Position numbers and translations under genes: made by a program | Assembly: GCF_030944405.1 (NCBI RefSeq) | Contig: NZ_CP132339.1 | Location: forward strand, 5,332,001 to 5,396,000 | Direction: 5' to 3' | DNA: 64,000 nucleotides | From: Janthinobacterium sp. J1-1 | GTDB taxonomy: Bacteria; Pseudomonadota; Gammaproteobacteria; Burkholderiales; Burkholderiaceae_D | The notes under the pieces: generated by a model | Told to the model about the DNA's origin: nothing | The model's input: only the letters and a program-made list of their open reading frames with translations | Database searches by the model: none | Shown: piece after piece, positions 1 through 6,986 of the stretch | How the letters are laid out: every line of letters starts with the position of its first letter | How positions within the stretch are numbered: the first letter of the stretch is position 1

Positions 1-197
1 TGCTGGCGCGCATCCCATTCATAGCCCGAGCGGTATTCGGCGCTGGGCTTTTCCGCGCCACCATAGCAGACCAGCTGGATATCGTCCCGTGCTTCATCGC
101 GCCGCTCGTCACGCCGGTCGTCACGATAATGGTCGTCGGACTGGGCGGTGGCCGCGCCGGCAAACGCCAGCAGGCACAGCATGAGGCCAGCTTTCAT
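1..197 (-). CDS. Secreted protein of unknown function, 3' part cut off
   Basis: The reverse strand opens at 197 with ATG, preceded by a good AAGGAGT ribosome site, and stays open to the window edge. The protein begins with a clear Sec signal peptide (MKAGLMLCLLAFAGAATA), followed by a very charged stretch rich in Asp and Arg (SDDHYRDDRRDERRDEARDD). A stretch with one Cys and YGGAEKPSAEYRSGYEW comes after that. The protein is probably periplasmic or exported. I do not recognise the family, and the rest of the gene lies outside the window. Confidence 0.7.
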   Translation of the reverse strand, partial: MKAGLMLCLLAFAGAATAQSDDHYRDDRRDERRDEARDDIQLVCYGGAEKPSAEYRSGYEWDARQ

Positions 198-245
198 GAT
201 GACTCCTTGATGGAAAAAAACCTGGGTGAACGGGCCAGGCAGCCA

Positions 246-917
246 CTACAGCATGCGCTGCCCCTGCTGGTACAGCAGCGCGCGCACCGTCTCGACATTG
301 TCATTGCTGACCAGGAAAAAACTCTGCAGCTCGTCAAATGGCGTGACCGCCACCAGGGTCCAGCCCTGCGGCTGCAATTGCTGGCGGAACCAGGCCAGCA
401 CGCTGCTGCTGAAGTCGTCGCCACCAACCACATCGCGCTGCTGCTGGCTGCCGGGCGCGGCGACCGACAGGCCCAGCTCATGTACCGCGCTGGCATCCTG
501 CACCGCCTGCGTGCCGATCCCGGGCCACTCTTTCCACTCCCATTCGCCGGCCGGCAGCAGCATCGCCTGCAGGGTTACCTGCTCCTCATCGGACAGCGCG
601 CGCTTGTCCTGGAACTGGCGTATCTGCCCCACCAGCCGCGCCAGGCGCTCGGCCAGGTCGGCCTGGGCCTCGTCGTCGAAGTCGGCCACGCCATCCTCGT
701 TTTCCACCACCACGTCAAAGCGCAGCGGCACGCTGGCCGCCACCGGCGTCAGCTTGTAGGTGGTGTAGTCGGTGAAATCGGTCGAAATCGACAGCACACC
801 GTCTTCCCACTCGTGGACGGTCTGGTCGTCTTCATCATAAAAGGTGGTGCAGGCTTGCCCGGGATCGGCCAGGGCGATCAAAAAAGCGGCGTGCTCGGCG
901 TAGCTGGTGTCTGGCAT
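246..917 (-). CDS. Acidic protein of unknown function, paralogue 1
   Basis: This 223-residue soluble protein has no signal peptide or membrane segment and is strongly acidic. It is a clear paralogue of the gene at 2015-2686. The two share TFYDEDDQT near residue 25, FTDYTTYKLTPVA near 50, a DLAxRLARxVGQIR helix, LLPAGxWEWKEW near the middle and QLQPQGWTLV towards the end. I do not recognise a named domain. Two diverged copies flanking other unknown genes are typical of accessory clusters such as immunity-gene arrays, but no toxin is visible here, so that is only a guess. The reading frame and the paralogy are certain; the function is not. Confidence 0.75.
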   Translation of the reverse strand: MPDTSYAEHAAFLIALADPGQACTTFYDEDDQTVHEWEDGVLSISTDFTDYTTYKLTPVAASVPLRFDVVVENEDGVADFDDEAQADLAERLARLVGQIRQFQDKRALSDEEQVTLQAMLLPAGEWEWKEWPGIGTQAVQDASAVHELGLSVAAPGSQQQRDVVGGDDFSSSVLAWFRQQLQPQGWTLVAVTPFDELQSFFLVSNDNVETVRALLYQQGQRML

Positions 918-1018
918 GTGATGGCTCCGGTTCAGCTGTGGTGTACAGGACGAAACTTATTATTCCATGCAACTATAATTGTGTGGCAAGTTATTTTACT
1001 GACCGACAGGATGGTTGC

Positions 1019-1681
1019 ATGGCGTTTTTTTCACGTGAGTATGAGGTATTCCTGCTGCTGGCCGCGCCCGCTTCGCCCGGCTTGTGGCAGCAGGAACAAT
1101 GGACGCCGTTTGCCGACAAGGTCAACAGCATCGTGGCGCAAGCGCGTGGCAAGGGCGCCGTGCGCAGCCATCAGTACAATCCGGCCGGCAAGCTGATTCC
1201 GTTTGGCCGCATGGGCTGGGACGCCAAGGGCCATGCCAAATGGACGCACACGCCGGCAACCAGGGATGCGCGTTTCATGAGCCTGGAAGCGTGGGCGCCC
1301 GCCTGGACCACCTGCGAAAAAGACGACCTGGCGCCCGACCTGTTCATCAGCCTGTTCAATGAAGACTATCTGAACAGCGCCGGCAAGCCGCTGCTGTTCG
1401 GCCAGCGACTGGTGTGCGCGGTTGCCACCGAGATGGGGCCGGAAGCGGCCGCCACCGTGCGCGCGGCGCTGGCGCAACTGGCCGCAAAGCAACAGGCACC
1501 CGTGTTCGCCCACGCCAGGCGGCCATGGGGCAAGGCCATGCTGGGCGGATTCAGCAGCGCGATCCAGGACCTGGCCCTGACCGATCTATTTAAACCGGGC
1601 AACCCACATGAACGCGCGCTCGATGCCGAGACGTTTCGGGGACACTGGAATTTTATCGAGGTGGCCCATGCGCCATGCTGA
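1019..1681 (+). CDS. Hypothetical protein
   Basis: A 220-residue reading frame starts MAFFSREYEVFLLLAAPASP. An in-frame GTG-type start exists further upstream at 938, but the ATG at 1019 has an AGGA box about ten bases before it and is the more likely start. The protein has no signal peptide and no motif I can name. It contains many Trp and Ala residues and a central WAPAWTTCEKDDLAPDLFIS segment. It lies between the two acidic paralogues, transcribed opposite to them, with a degraded gene just downstream. It belongs to a cluster of unknown genes. Confidence 0.6.
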   Translation: MAFFSREYEVFLLLAAPASPGLWQQEQWTPFADKVNSIVAQARGKGAVRSHQYNPAGKLIPFGRMGWDAKGHAKWTHTPATRDARFMSLEAWAPAWTTCEKDDLAPDLFISLFNEDYLNSAGKPLLFGQRLVCAVATEMGPEAAATVRAALAQLAAKQQAPVFAHARRPWGKAMLGGFSSAIQDLALTDLFKPGNPHERALDAETFRGHWNFIEVAHAPC

Positions 1682-1740
1682 ACACCCCGCCCTACATATA
1701 TTGCGTTTGCCTGGTCTTGCCGCGCTGACTGGGTTCGCCC

Positions 1741-2002
1741 TACACGCGGACGCCGTTGAACTGGCTGGTGCTGATACAGAAAGCAGCCAAACAGTTGGAA
1801 ATAACGCCAGCCAAACTGACATTGTCGATCGACCGTGACTTGCTTCATGATGACAAACCGCAGCTGTACGGCAGCCCGTTTGGGACAAAAAAGCGATGGC
1901 AAAAACCACATCCGGCCGATTGCCGATCCTGATGGACTCGACGCGCGCCGCGCCAGCATGGGCATGCGGCCATTCGACGACAATCCCCTTATGTTCAAAT
2001 AA
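1741..2002 (+). pseudogene. DUF6624-like remnant, N-terminal part lost and frameshifted
   Basis: No open gene exists here, but two overlapping frames together give a recognisable C-terminal half of a DUF6624 protein. From 1756 the frame reads LNWLVLIQKAAKQLEITP, then LTLSIDRD and KPQLYGSPFGTK. After a run of six A at about 1884 the protein continues in the next frame as DGKNHIRPIADPDGLDARR and ASMGMRPFDDN, ending at TAA 2000-2002. The order 'DR...KPQLYG...PI.DP..LD.RR..MG' is the family signature. One A too many in the A-run explains the shift. No start or N-terminal half is found upstream: an in-frame stop lies at 1726. The family assignment is from memory of the family pattern. Confidence 0.6.
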
Positions 2003-2014
2003 TCGGCATTCCGG

Positions 2015-2686
2015 CTATAACAACCGGCGTCCCTGCAGCCCCATCAGGGCCTGCGCCTGTTCAAGCTGCTCTAGCCTGACCAGGAAAAAGGCTTGCAGTT
2101 CGTCAAATGGCGACACGACCACCAGGGTCCAGCCTTGCGGCTGCAGCTGCGTGCGAAACCAGTCCAGCACGCCGTCGCTGAAATCGTCGCTGGCATTGAC
2201 GCGGTGCTGTTGCCGCGCGGTCGGCGTGGCGAGTTCTATATCGAGCTGATGGGTTGCCATGGCGTGCTGCAATTCGCCGGTGCCGATCTCGGCCCACTCT
2301 TTCCACTCCCATTGGCCCGCTGGCAACAACAGCGCGTCCAGCAGCTTTACTTCGTCGTCTGACAGCACACGCCGGTTCTGGAACAGGCGTATCTGCCCGA
2401 CCACCCGCGCCAGCCGGTCTGCCAGGTCATCCTGTGCGTCGGCATCAAACTCGTCGACGCCATCCTCGTTCTCGACAAGCACATCGAATTGCAGCGGCGC
2501 ACTGTTCGCCACCGGGGTCAGTTTGTAGGTGGTGTAGTCCGTGAAATTCGTCCAGATCGTCAGCACGCCGTTTTCCCACTCATGCAAGGTCTGGTCGTCT
2601 TCATCATAGAAGGTGCTGCAGGCCTTGTGCGGATCAGCCAAGCTGATCAGGAAAGCGGCGTGTTCGGCAAATGCGGCTTGTGACAT
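2015..2686 (-). CDS. Acidic protein of unknown function, paralogue 2
   Basis: At 223 residues this has the same length as its paralogue at 246-917 and shares most conserved blocks with it: EHAAFLIxLADP at the N-terminus, STFYDEDDQTLHEWENGVL, FTDYTTYKLTPVA, LLPAGQWEWKEW and QLQPQGWTLV. The middle part has diverged more. It is acidic, soluble and without a signal peptide. It reads towards the DUF6624 remnant. No function can be assigned. The spacing to lldD, which ends at 2700, is only 13 bases on the same strand, so read-through from lldD is possible. Confidence 0.75.
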   Translation of the reverse strand: MSQAAFAEHAAFLISLADPHKACSTFYDEDDQTLHEWENGVLTIWTNFTDYTTYKLTPVANSAPLQFDVLVENEDGVDEFDADAQDDLADRLARVVGQIRLFQNRRVLSDDEVKLLDALLLPAGQWEWKEWAEIGTGELQHAMATHQLDIELATPTARQQHRVNASDDFSDGVLDWFRTQLQPQGWTLVVVSPFDELQAFFLVRLEQLEQAQALMGLQGRRLL

Positions 2687-2699
2687 GGGTACTCCGATC

Positions 2700-3845
2700 T
2701 CAAAAAGTGCCCGGCAACAAAATCTTCTTGTCGACGTGCTGCAGGTCGCGCAGGCCGCAGAAGGCCATTGTCAGGTCCAGCTCGTTGCGCAGGATATCGA
2801 GGCATTTTGTCACACCCGGGCGGCCCATGGCGCCCAGTCCGTACAGGAAGGGCCGGCCGATATACACGCCCTTCGCGCCCAGCGCCACGGCCTTGAGCAC
2901 ATCCTGGCCCGAGCGGATGCCGCCGTCCATATGCACCTCGATTTCCGCACCGACCGCGTCGACGATGGCCGGCAAGGCTTCGATCGACGATTGCGCGCCG
3001 TCCAGCTGGCGGCCCCCATGGTTGGAGACGATCAGCGCATCGGCACCGCTATTGACGGCCAGGCGCGCGTCTTCCGCGTCCATGATGCCCTTGATGATCA
3101 GCTTGCCGCCCCAGCGCTGCCTGATCCACTCCACATCCGTCCACGACAGGCTGAGGTCGAACTGCTGCTGGGTCCACGCCGACAGCGACGACATGTCGGA
3201 CACCGAGGTGGCGTGGCCGACGATATTGCCGAAGCCGCGGCGTTTGGTAGCCAGCATGCCGGCCACCCAGCGCGGCTTGGTGGCCATGTTGATGATGTTG
3301 GGAATGGTGAGTTTCGGCGGCGCCGACAGGCCGTTGCGCAAGTCCTTGTGGCGCTGGCCCAGCACCTGCAGGTCGAGCGTCAAGACCAGCGCGCTGCACT
3401 TGGCGGCCTTGGCGCGGTCGATCAGGCGGTTGATGAATTCGCGGTCCTTCATTACATACAGCTGGAACCAGAACGGTTTCGTCGTGTTCGCCGCCACGTC
3501 CTCGATCGAGCAGATGCTCATGGTCGACAGGGTAAACGGCACGCCGAACTGCTCGGCCGCCTGCGCCGCCAGGATCTCGCCATCGGCGTGCTGCATGCCC
3601 GTCAGGCCGGTGGGCGACAGGGCCACCGGCATGCTGACCTGCTGGCCGACCATGGTCGAGGCCAGGCTGCGGTTTTCCAGGTTGACGGCAACGCGCTGGC
3701 GAAACTTGATCCTGGCAAAATCGCTTTGATTGGCACGGTAGGTCGACTCGGTCCACGAGCCCGAATCGGCGTAATCGTAGAACATGCGCGGCACTCTTTT
3801 TTGCGCCAGCACGCGCAAGTCTTCGATGCAGGTGATCATGGTCAT
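2700..3845 (-). CDS. lldD: FMN-dependent L-lactate dehydrogenase
   Basis: This 381-residue enzyme belongs to the FMN-dependent alpha-hydroxy-acid dehydrogenase family and oxidises L-lactate to pyruvate, usually feeding electrons to the respiratory chain at the inner membrane. Family signatures are clear: FYDYADSGSW near the N-terminus, PFTLSTMSICSIEDVA, the active-site block SNHGGRQLDGA with its catalytic His, HMDGGIRSGQDV, and GRPFLYG near the end. The reading frame extends further upstream, but MTMITCIEDLRVLAQ at 3845 follows an AGGA box and matches the usual family start. No lactate permease or lldR gene is adjacent. A sister function such as another 2-hydroxyacid oxidase is possible, but LldD fits best. 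Confidence 0.92.
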   Translation of the reverse strand: MTMITCIEDLRVLAQKRVPRMFYDYADSGSWTESTYRANQSDFARIKFRQRVAVNLENRSLASTMVGQQVSMPVALSPTGLTGMQHADGEILAAQAAEQFGVPFTLSTMSICSIEDVAANTTKPFWFQLYVMKDREFINRLIDRAKAAKCSALVLTLDLQVLGQRHKDLRNGLSAPPKLTIPNIINMATKPRWVAGMLATKRRGFGNIVGHATSVSDMSSLSAWTQQQFDLSLSWTDVEWIRQRWGGKLIIKGIMDAEDARLAVNSGADALIVSNHGGRQLDGAQSSIEALPAIVDAVGAEIEVHMDGGIRSGQDVLKAVALGAKGVYIGRPFLYGLGAMGRPGVTKCLDILRNELDLTMAFCGLRDLQHVDKKILLPGTF

Positions 3846-3944
3846 GCGTTTCCTCGTTCGATGGCAGGTCGGAGCATGATCCTGCATTTGACGATGATTG
3901 TCTATCTGTCAGGCAAGCTCCGTCCAAGAACGATCAATTAGTGA

Positions 3945-4901
3945 TTACCAGTTGCGCGCGCCGAGGATTTTTTCGCCCAATTCGCTCAAGTCAGCTTGCG
4001 GATAGCGCAGCTTTTCCTGTTCCAGGGGGTCGCCGGGAAAGGCATAGCCCTGCGGCGCGCTGCGTTCGCGCCAGCTTTGCACGCGCCAGTCGCGCAAGGA
4101 CTGATTGTCTTCCTGGGCCGGCGTAAACGAGATGTATTGCGCCAGGCGGACCTGGTCGCTTGACGTATTCGGGCGAATGCCGTGCGCCAGCAGGCTGTTA
4201 AAGATCAGCAACTCGCCCTTCTTCATGGCGATGAATTCCATCGGATACGGCACGGTGTCCAGGTCCGGCTGCCACGGGTTGCGGTCTTTCGGCGCCTGCT
4301 CGCGCCAGGCCAGCAAGTTGTTGAACAGCTCCGGATAGCATTGAAAACCGCCGCTTTCCGGCGAGGTATCGGACAGCGCCAGCACGCCCTGCACGTTGAC
4401 GGGCAAGGGGTCCAGCGTGGTGTCGGCATCCCAGTGGATAAAGCCGCCGAACTTGCGCTTGCCATTGTTGGGGGTGTTCAGGTTGGCGCGGTCGATGGTC
4501 ACCCACAGGTCCTCGCGGTCCCAGATATCGACAAAGGCGTCGTACACGCGCCGGGTCTGGCGGTTGTCCCACATGGTCTGGTTGTGATACGCCTCGACCA
4601 TGCCGGAACCATTGAGTTCCTTCATCGCGTGGTCGCGCAGCTGATCCTGGTTCCAGGTGGCGGGGTCATGCTGGTCCAGGCCCTGGAATTCCCACAGGAA
4701 ATCCGTGGTGCGTTTGACCTGCTCCGGGCTGACGGCATCCTTGACGATCACATAGCCCCAGGTTTGCCAGTGTAAAAAGTCCTGCTCGGACAGTACCCGC
4801 AGCGGCAGCTGCTTTTGAATGTCGCGCAACTGCGCCTGCTCGATATAGGCCACCGAAGGGTTGCCCGGGCGCTCATCGCCATATTGGTAACGGTCTTGCA
4901 T
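3945..4901 (-). CDS. Phytanoyl-CoA dioxygenase (PhyH) family protein
   Basis: This 318-residue protein of the Fe(II)/2-oxoglutarate dioxygenase fold has the metal ligands in FIHWDAD (the HxD motif) and the distal His in LLAHGIRPN, with the 2-oxoglutarate-binding Arg likely in QVRLAQY. The upstream in-frame extension looks like untranslated DNA. The start MQDRYQYGDERPGN at 4901 follows CAGGAGACAGCG and is preferred. The gene is divergent from an AraC-family regulator, about 117 bases away. That layout suggests the regulator controls it in response to the substrate. The substrate itself cannot be read from the sequence. Confidence 0.85.
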   Translation of the reverse strand: MQDRYQYGDERPGNPSVAYIEQAQLRDIQKQLPLRVLSEQDFLHWQTWGYVIVKDAVSPEQVKRTTDFLWEFQGLDQHDPATWNQDQLRDHAMKELNGSGMVEAYHNQTMWDNRQTRRVYDAFVDIWDREDLWVTIDRANLNTPNNGKRKFGGFIHWDADTTLDPLPVNVQGVLALSDTSPESGGFQCYPELFNNLLAWREQAPKDRNPWQPDLDTVPYPMEFIAMKKGELLIFNSLLAHGIRPNTSSDQVRLAQYISFTPAQEDNQSLRDWRVQSWRERSAPQGYAFPGDPLEQEKLRYPQADLSELGEKILGARNW

Positions 4902-5018
4902 CGCTGTCTCCTGTTGTGATGTTATGGAACAGATTGTGCGATATACAGCGCTGGCAAATACGCCGGCAACAGCCAATACTGATACTATCCTGACCATACC
5001 AGCCGATAAAACGTTCCG

Positions 5019-5873
5019 ATGACACCCTTATACGAACAAGTGACGATTCCTGCTGGCCAGTCGTGGGGCTTGCTGTGGCGCGAGCTGGAGGCGATCCCGT
5101 TCATCTGGCACTACCATCCGCAGTTCGAGCTGACCCTGACGGTGAACGCGCGCGGCCAGCGCTATATCGGCGACCACCTAGGCGATTTCGAACCGGGCGA
5201 CCTGGTGCTGGTGGGGCCGAATTTGCCGCATACCTGGTCGGCCAGCGAGCGCATCGATGCAAGCCGGCCGATGCTGGCGGTGGTGGTATGGTTTTCACTG
5301 GAATGGATAACGCAGCTGGCCGGCGTGCTGCCGGAACTGCACAGCCTGCGGCAACTCGCCTTGCGGGCCGGGCCGGCGCTGCAATTCACAACCGAGGTGG
5401 CTGCACGCAGCGCCGCCAAGCTGCTGCAACTGCAAGCGATGCCGCAAGCGCAGCGCTTGCCGCTGCTGCTGAACGTGCTGCTGGAACTGGCCGGCGACCT
5501 GCAGGCGCGGCCGCTGGCCTCCGGCGCGCTGCAACTGATCGCGGCCGATGGCCAGCAAAAGCGCATTGCGGCCGTGCTGGACCATATGCATCAACATTTT
5601 CGGGAAGACATCGCCGTCGAGGACCTGGCGCGGCGCGCCGCCTTGTCGCTGGGCGCGTTTCACCGCTTTTTCAAGCGCCACGCGCTGTGCACGCCCAGCG
5701 CGTATCTGGCGCGGCTACGCATCGGCCGCGCCTGCCAGCAGCTGATCCAGACGCAGCACGGCATCGCCGCCATCGCGCAGGAAGCGGGCTACCGCAACCT
5801 GGCCCATTTCAACCGGCAATTCCGGGCCGACAAGCAGATGACGCCGCGCGCGTTTCGCCAGCAATACCGGTGA
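5019..5873 (+). CDS. AraC-family transcriptional regulator
   Basis: This 284-residue protein has an N-terminal cupin sensor domain (IPFIWHYHPQFELTL, then GDFEPGDLVLVGPNLPHTW) and two C-terminal helix-turn-helix units in the last 100 residues (DIAVEDLARRAALSLGAFHR and GIAAIAQEAGYRNLAHFNRQ). This is the usual layout of AraC regulators that bind a small ligand. It is divergent from the PhyH-type dioxygenase gene and most likely its regulator. The start at 5019 gives the expected family N-terminus. Confidence 0.9.
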   Translation: MTPLYEQVTIPAGQSWGLLWRELEAIPFIWHYHPQFELTLTVNARGQRYIGDHLGDFEPGDLVLVGPNLPHTWSASERIDASRPMLAVVVWFSLEWITQLAGVLPELHSLRQLALRAGPALQFTTEVAARSAAKLLQLQAMPQAQRLPLLLNVLLELAGDLQARPLASGALQLIAADGQQKRIAAVLDHMHQHFREDIAVEDLARRAALSLGAFHRFFKRHALCTPSAYLARLRIGRACQQLIQTQHGIAAIAQEAGYRNLAHFNRQFRADKQMTPRAFRQQYR

Positions 5874-5913
5874 AGGATGGGGAAACCATGAAAACGGCGC
5901 CGGAATAGAAAAA

Positions 5914-5941
5914 GGGGATCAGATTTTACAATCTGACCCCC
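5914..5941 (-). terminator. Rho-independent terminator of the tRNA-Arg array
   Basis: The reverse strand forms a 12-bp stem, with one mismatch and a four-base loop (GGGGGTCAGATT / AATCTGATCCCC), followed directly by TTTTT. It lies seven bases past the 3' end of the last tRNA-Arg gene, in the right orientation for the array. It also sits between the array and the convergent AraC gene, but on the forward strand no T-run follows. Confidence 0.8.
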
Positions 5942-5948
5942 GATATTC

Positions 5949-6025
5949 TGGTGCGGCTGGCAGGAATTGAACCCACGACCCCTTGGTTCGTAGCCAAGTA
6001 CTCTATCCAGCTGAGCTACAGCCGC
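5949..6025 (-). tRNA. tRNA-Arg (anticodon ACG), copy 4 in transcription order
   Basis: This is a 77-base cloverleaf read on the reverse strand, from GCGGCTGTAGCTCAGCTGG to an encoded CCA. The anticodon arm is CTTGG-CTACGAA-CCAAG, giving ACG, and the T arm carries GGTTCAATTCC. It is identical to the three copies upstream. The anticodon A34 is normally deaminated to inosine, so this tRNA reads CGU, CGC and CGA. Confidence 0.97.
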
Positions 6026-6102
6026 AAAACTTACTCTTCACCATACTGCATGAAGTCACAACCTTCAACCGAAACCTGAAAAATCCAGGCTGCGGGTAAT
6101 AC

Positions 6103-6179
6103 TGGTGCGGCTGGCAGGAATTGAACCCACGACCCCTTGGTTCGTAGCCAAGTACTCTATCCAGCTGAGCTACAGCCGC
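6103..6179 (-). tRNA. tRNA-Arg (anticodon ACG), copy 3
   Basis: The 77 bases, CCA included, are identical to the other three copies, with the anticodon loop CTACGAA. The 77-base spacer to the next copy begins with a stretch of about 37 bases that is almost the same as in the neighbouring spacer, so the array grew by tandem duplication of a unit of about 155 bp. Confidence 0.97.
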
Positions 6180-6257
6180 AAAACTTACTCTTCACCATGC
6201 TGCATGAAGTCACAACTTGTTTCCTGTACCAGACGGACGCCGATACGGGGATAATAC

Positions 6258-6334
6258 TGGTGCGGCTGGCAGGAATTGAACCCACGACCCCTTGGTTCGT
6301 AGCCAAGTACTCTATCCAGCTGAGCTACAGCCGC
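6258..6334 (-). tRNA. tRNA-Arg (anticodon ACG), copy 2
   Basis: The 77-base sequence and anticodon are identical to the other copies. The spacer on its 3' side (6180-6257) shares a block of about 37 bases with spacer 6026-6102, while the 81-base spacer on its 5' side (6335-6415) differs more. Confidence 0.97.
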
Positions 6335-6415
6335 AAAACTGATTGCACTTCACCTACAACATGAAGCTTGAAACTTTTTACTACAAAACCAGATGACATC
6401 TGATTTCTTGAATTC

Positions 6416-6492
6416 TGGTGCGGCTGGCAGGAATTGAACCCACGACCCCTTGGTTCGTAGCCAAGTACTCTATCCAGCTGAGCTACAGCCGC
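6416..6492 (-). tRNA. tRNA-Arg (anticodon ACG), copy 1 (promoter-proximal)
   Basis: This is the first copy in transcription order, with 77 bases including CCA. A TATAAT box lies 11 bases before its 5' end. All four copies probably come from one precursor transcript that ends at the hairpin at 5914-5941. Confidence 0.97.
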
Positions 6493-6502
6493 GCAGGCAA
6501 AC

Positions 6503-6531
6503 ATTATAGCGTATTCGTTTCGCTTTGAAAA
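6503..6531 (-). promoter_or_regulatory. Proximal promoter of the tRNA-Arg array
   Basis: On the reverse strand a perfect TATAAT (6508-6503) lies 17 bases downstream of a moderate -35 TTTTCA (6531-6526). It would start transcripts a few bases before the first tRNA-Arg. Confidence 0.6.
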
Positions 6532-6690
6532 GTTCGATTTTTCAATCGCTTAGCCGGGTTTTGCAAAATACCGCACTGCAATGCCCTGCTCTTTTCGCAC
6601 TTGAAAAGCTGACGCCATTCGCGCTGTCGTTTTCCGCTTTCACGGAAGGCTTCCAGCGCTTCGAGAAGTTGCTGTCTCGAAAGAAGCGGG

Positions 6691-6719
6691 ATTATAGGGA
6701 CTGCATCCCGGCCTGTCCA
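6691..6719 (-). promoter_or_regulatory. Distal strong promoter of the tRNA-Arg array
   Basis: On the reverse strand TGGACA (6719-6714) and TATAAT (6696-6691) are separated by exactly 17 bases, close to the sigma-70 consensus. A start here would give a leader of roughly 190 bases before the first tRNA. Between the two promoters (6532-6690) I see no gene, only leader sequence. 6720-6986 holds the upstream region of the divergent histidine kinase gene. Confidence 0.65.
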
Positions 6720-6986
6720 GTGCTATCTGTACAAGCCTGGCAAATCGCGCCCGGCGGCGGGTTGACGGGATGTCCACAGGATTAAAGATATGACAAGGGC
6801 AAGCGTGTGCAGGCGTCTGCGCGCTTGGGGATACAATGAGGGCGAGATAGATCGAAGTTGGCCCTGTAACACCACATGACAGCTATTCCATCATGATCCA
6901 TTCCATGAACTCAGCGACGGTAGCCCGCCTCGCCTGCCCCACAAGGTGCGGGGTCGAGCGTGGCGACCAGGCACACAGGATTTCCG

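Noticed and set aside
129..1196. A long forward-strand open frame of 355 codons
   Set aside because: It is the mirror of the acidic-protein gene at 246-917. Its composition (rich in Gln, His, Arg, Leu) is that of an antisense shadow in GC-rich DNA, and no family motif is seen.
5914..5941. Reading the hairpin as a terminator for the AraC gene
   Set aside because: The T-run is only on the reverse strand, which fits the tRNA array; on the forward strand no T-run follows.
5949..6492. A CRISPR-like array because of four regular repeats
   Set aside because: The 77-base repeats are complete tRNA genes with CCA ends and the spacers share sequence, which CRISPR spacers do not.
6525..6785. A possible small gene between the tRNA array and the histidine kinase
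   Set aside because: It runs against the tRNA leader and its promoters, has no ribosome site, and its product has no recognisable features.
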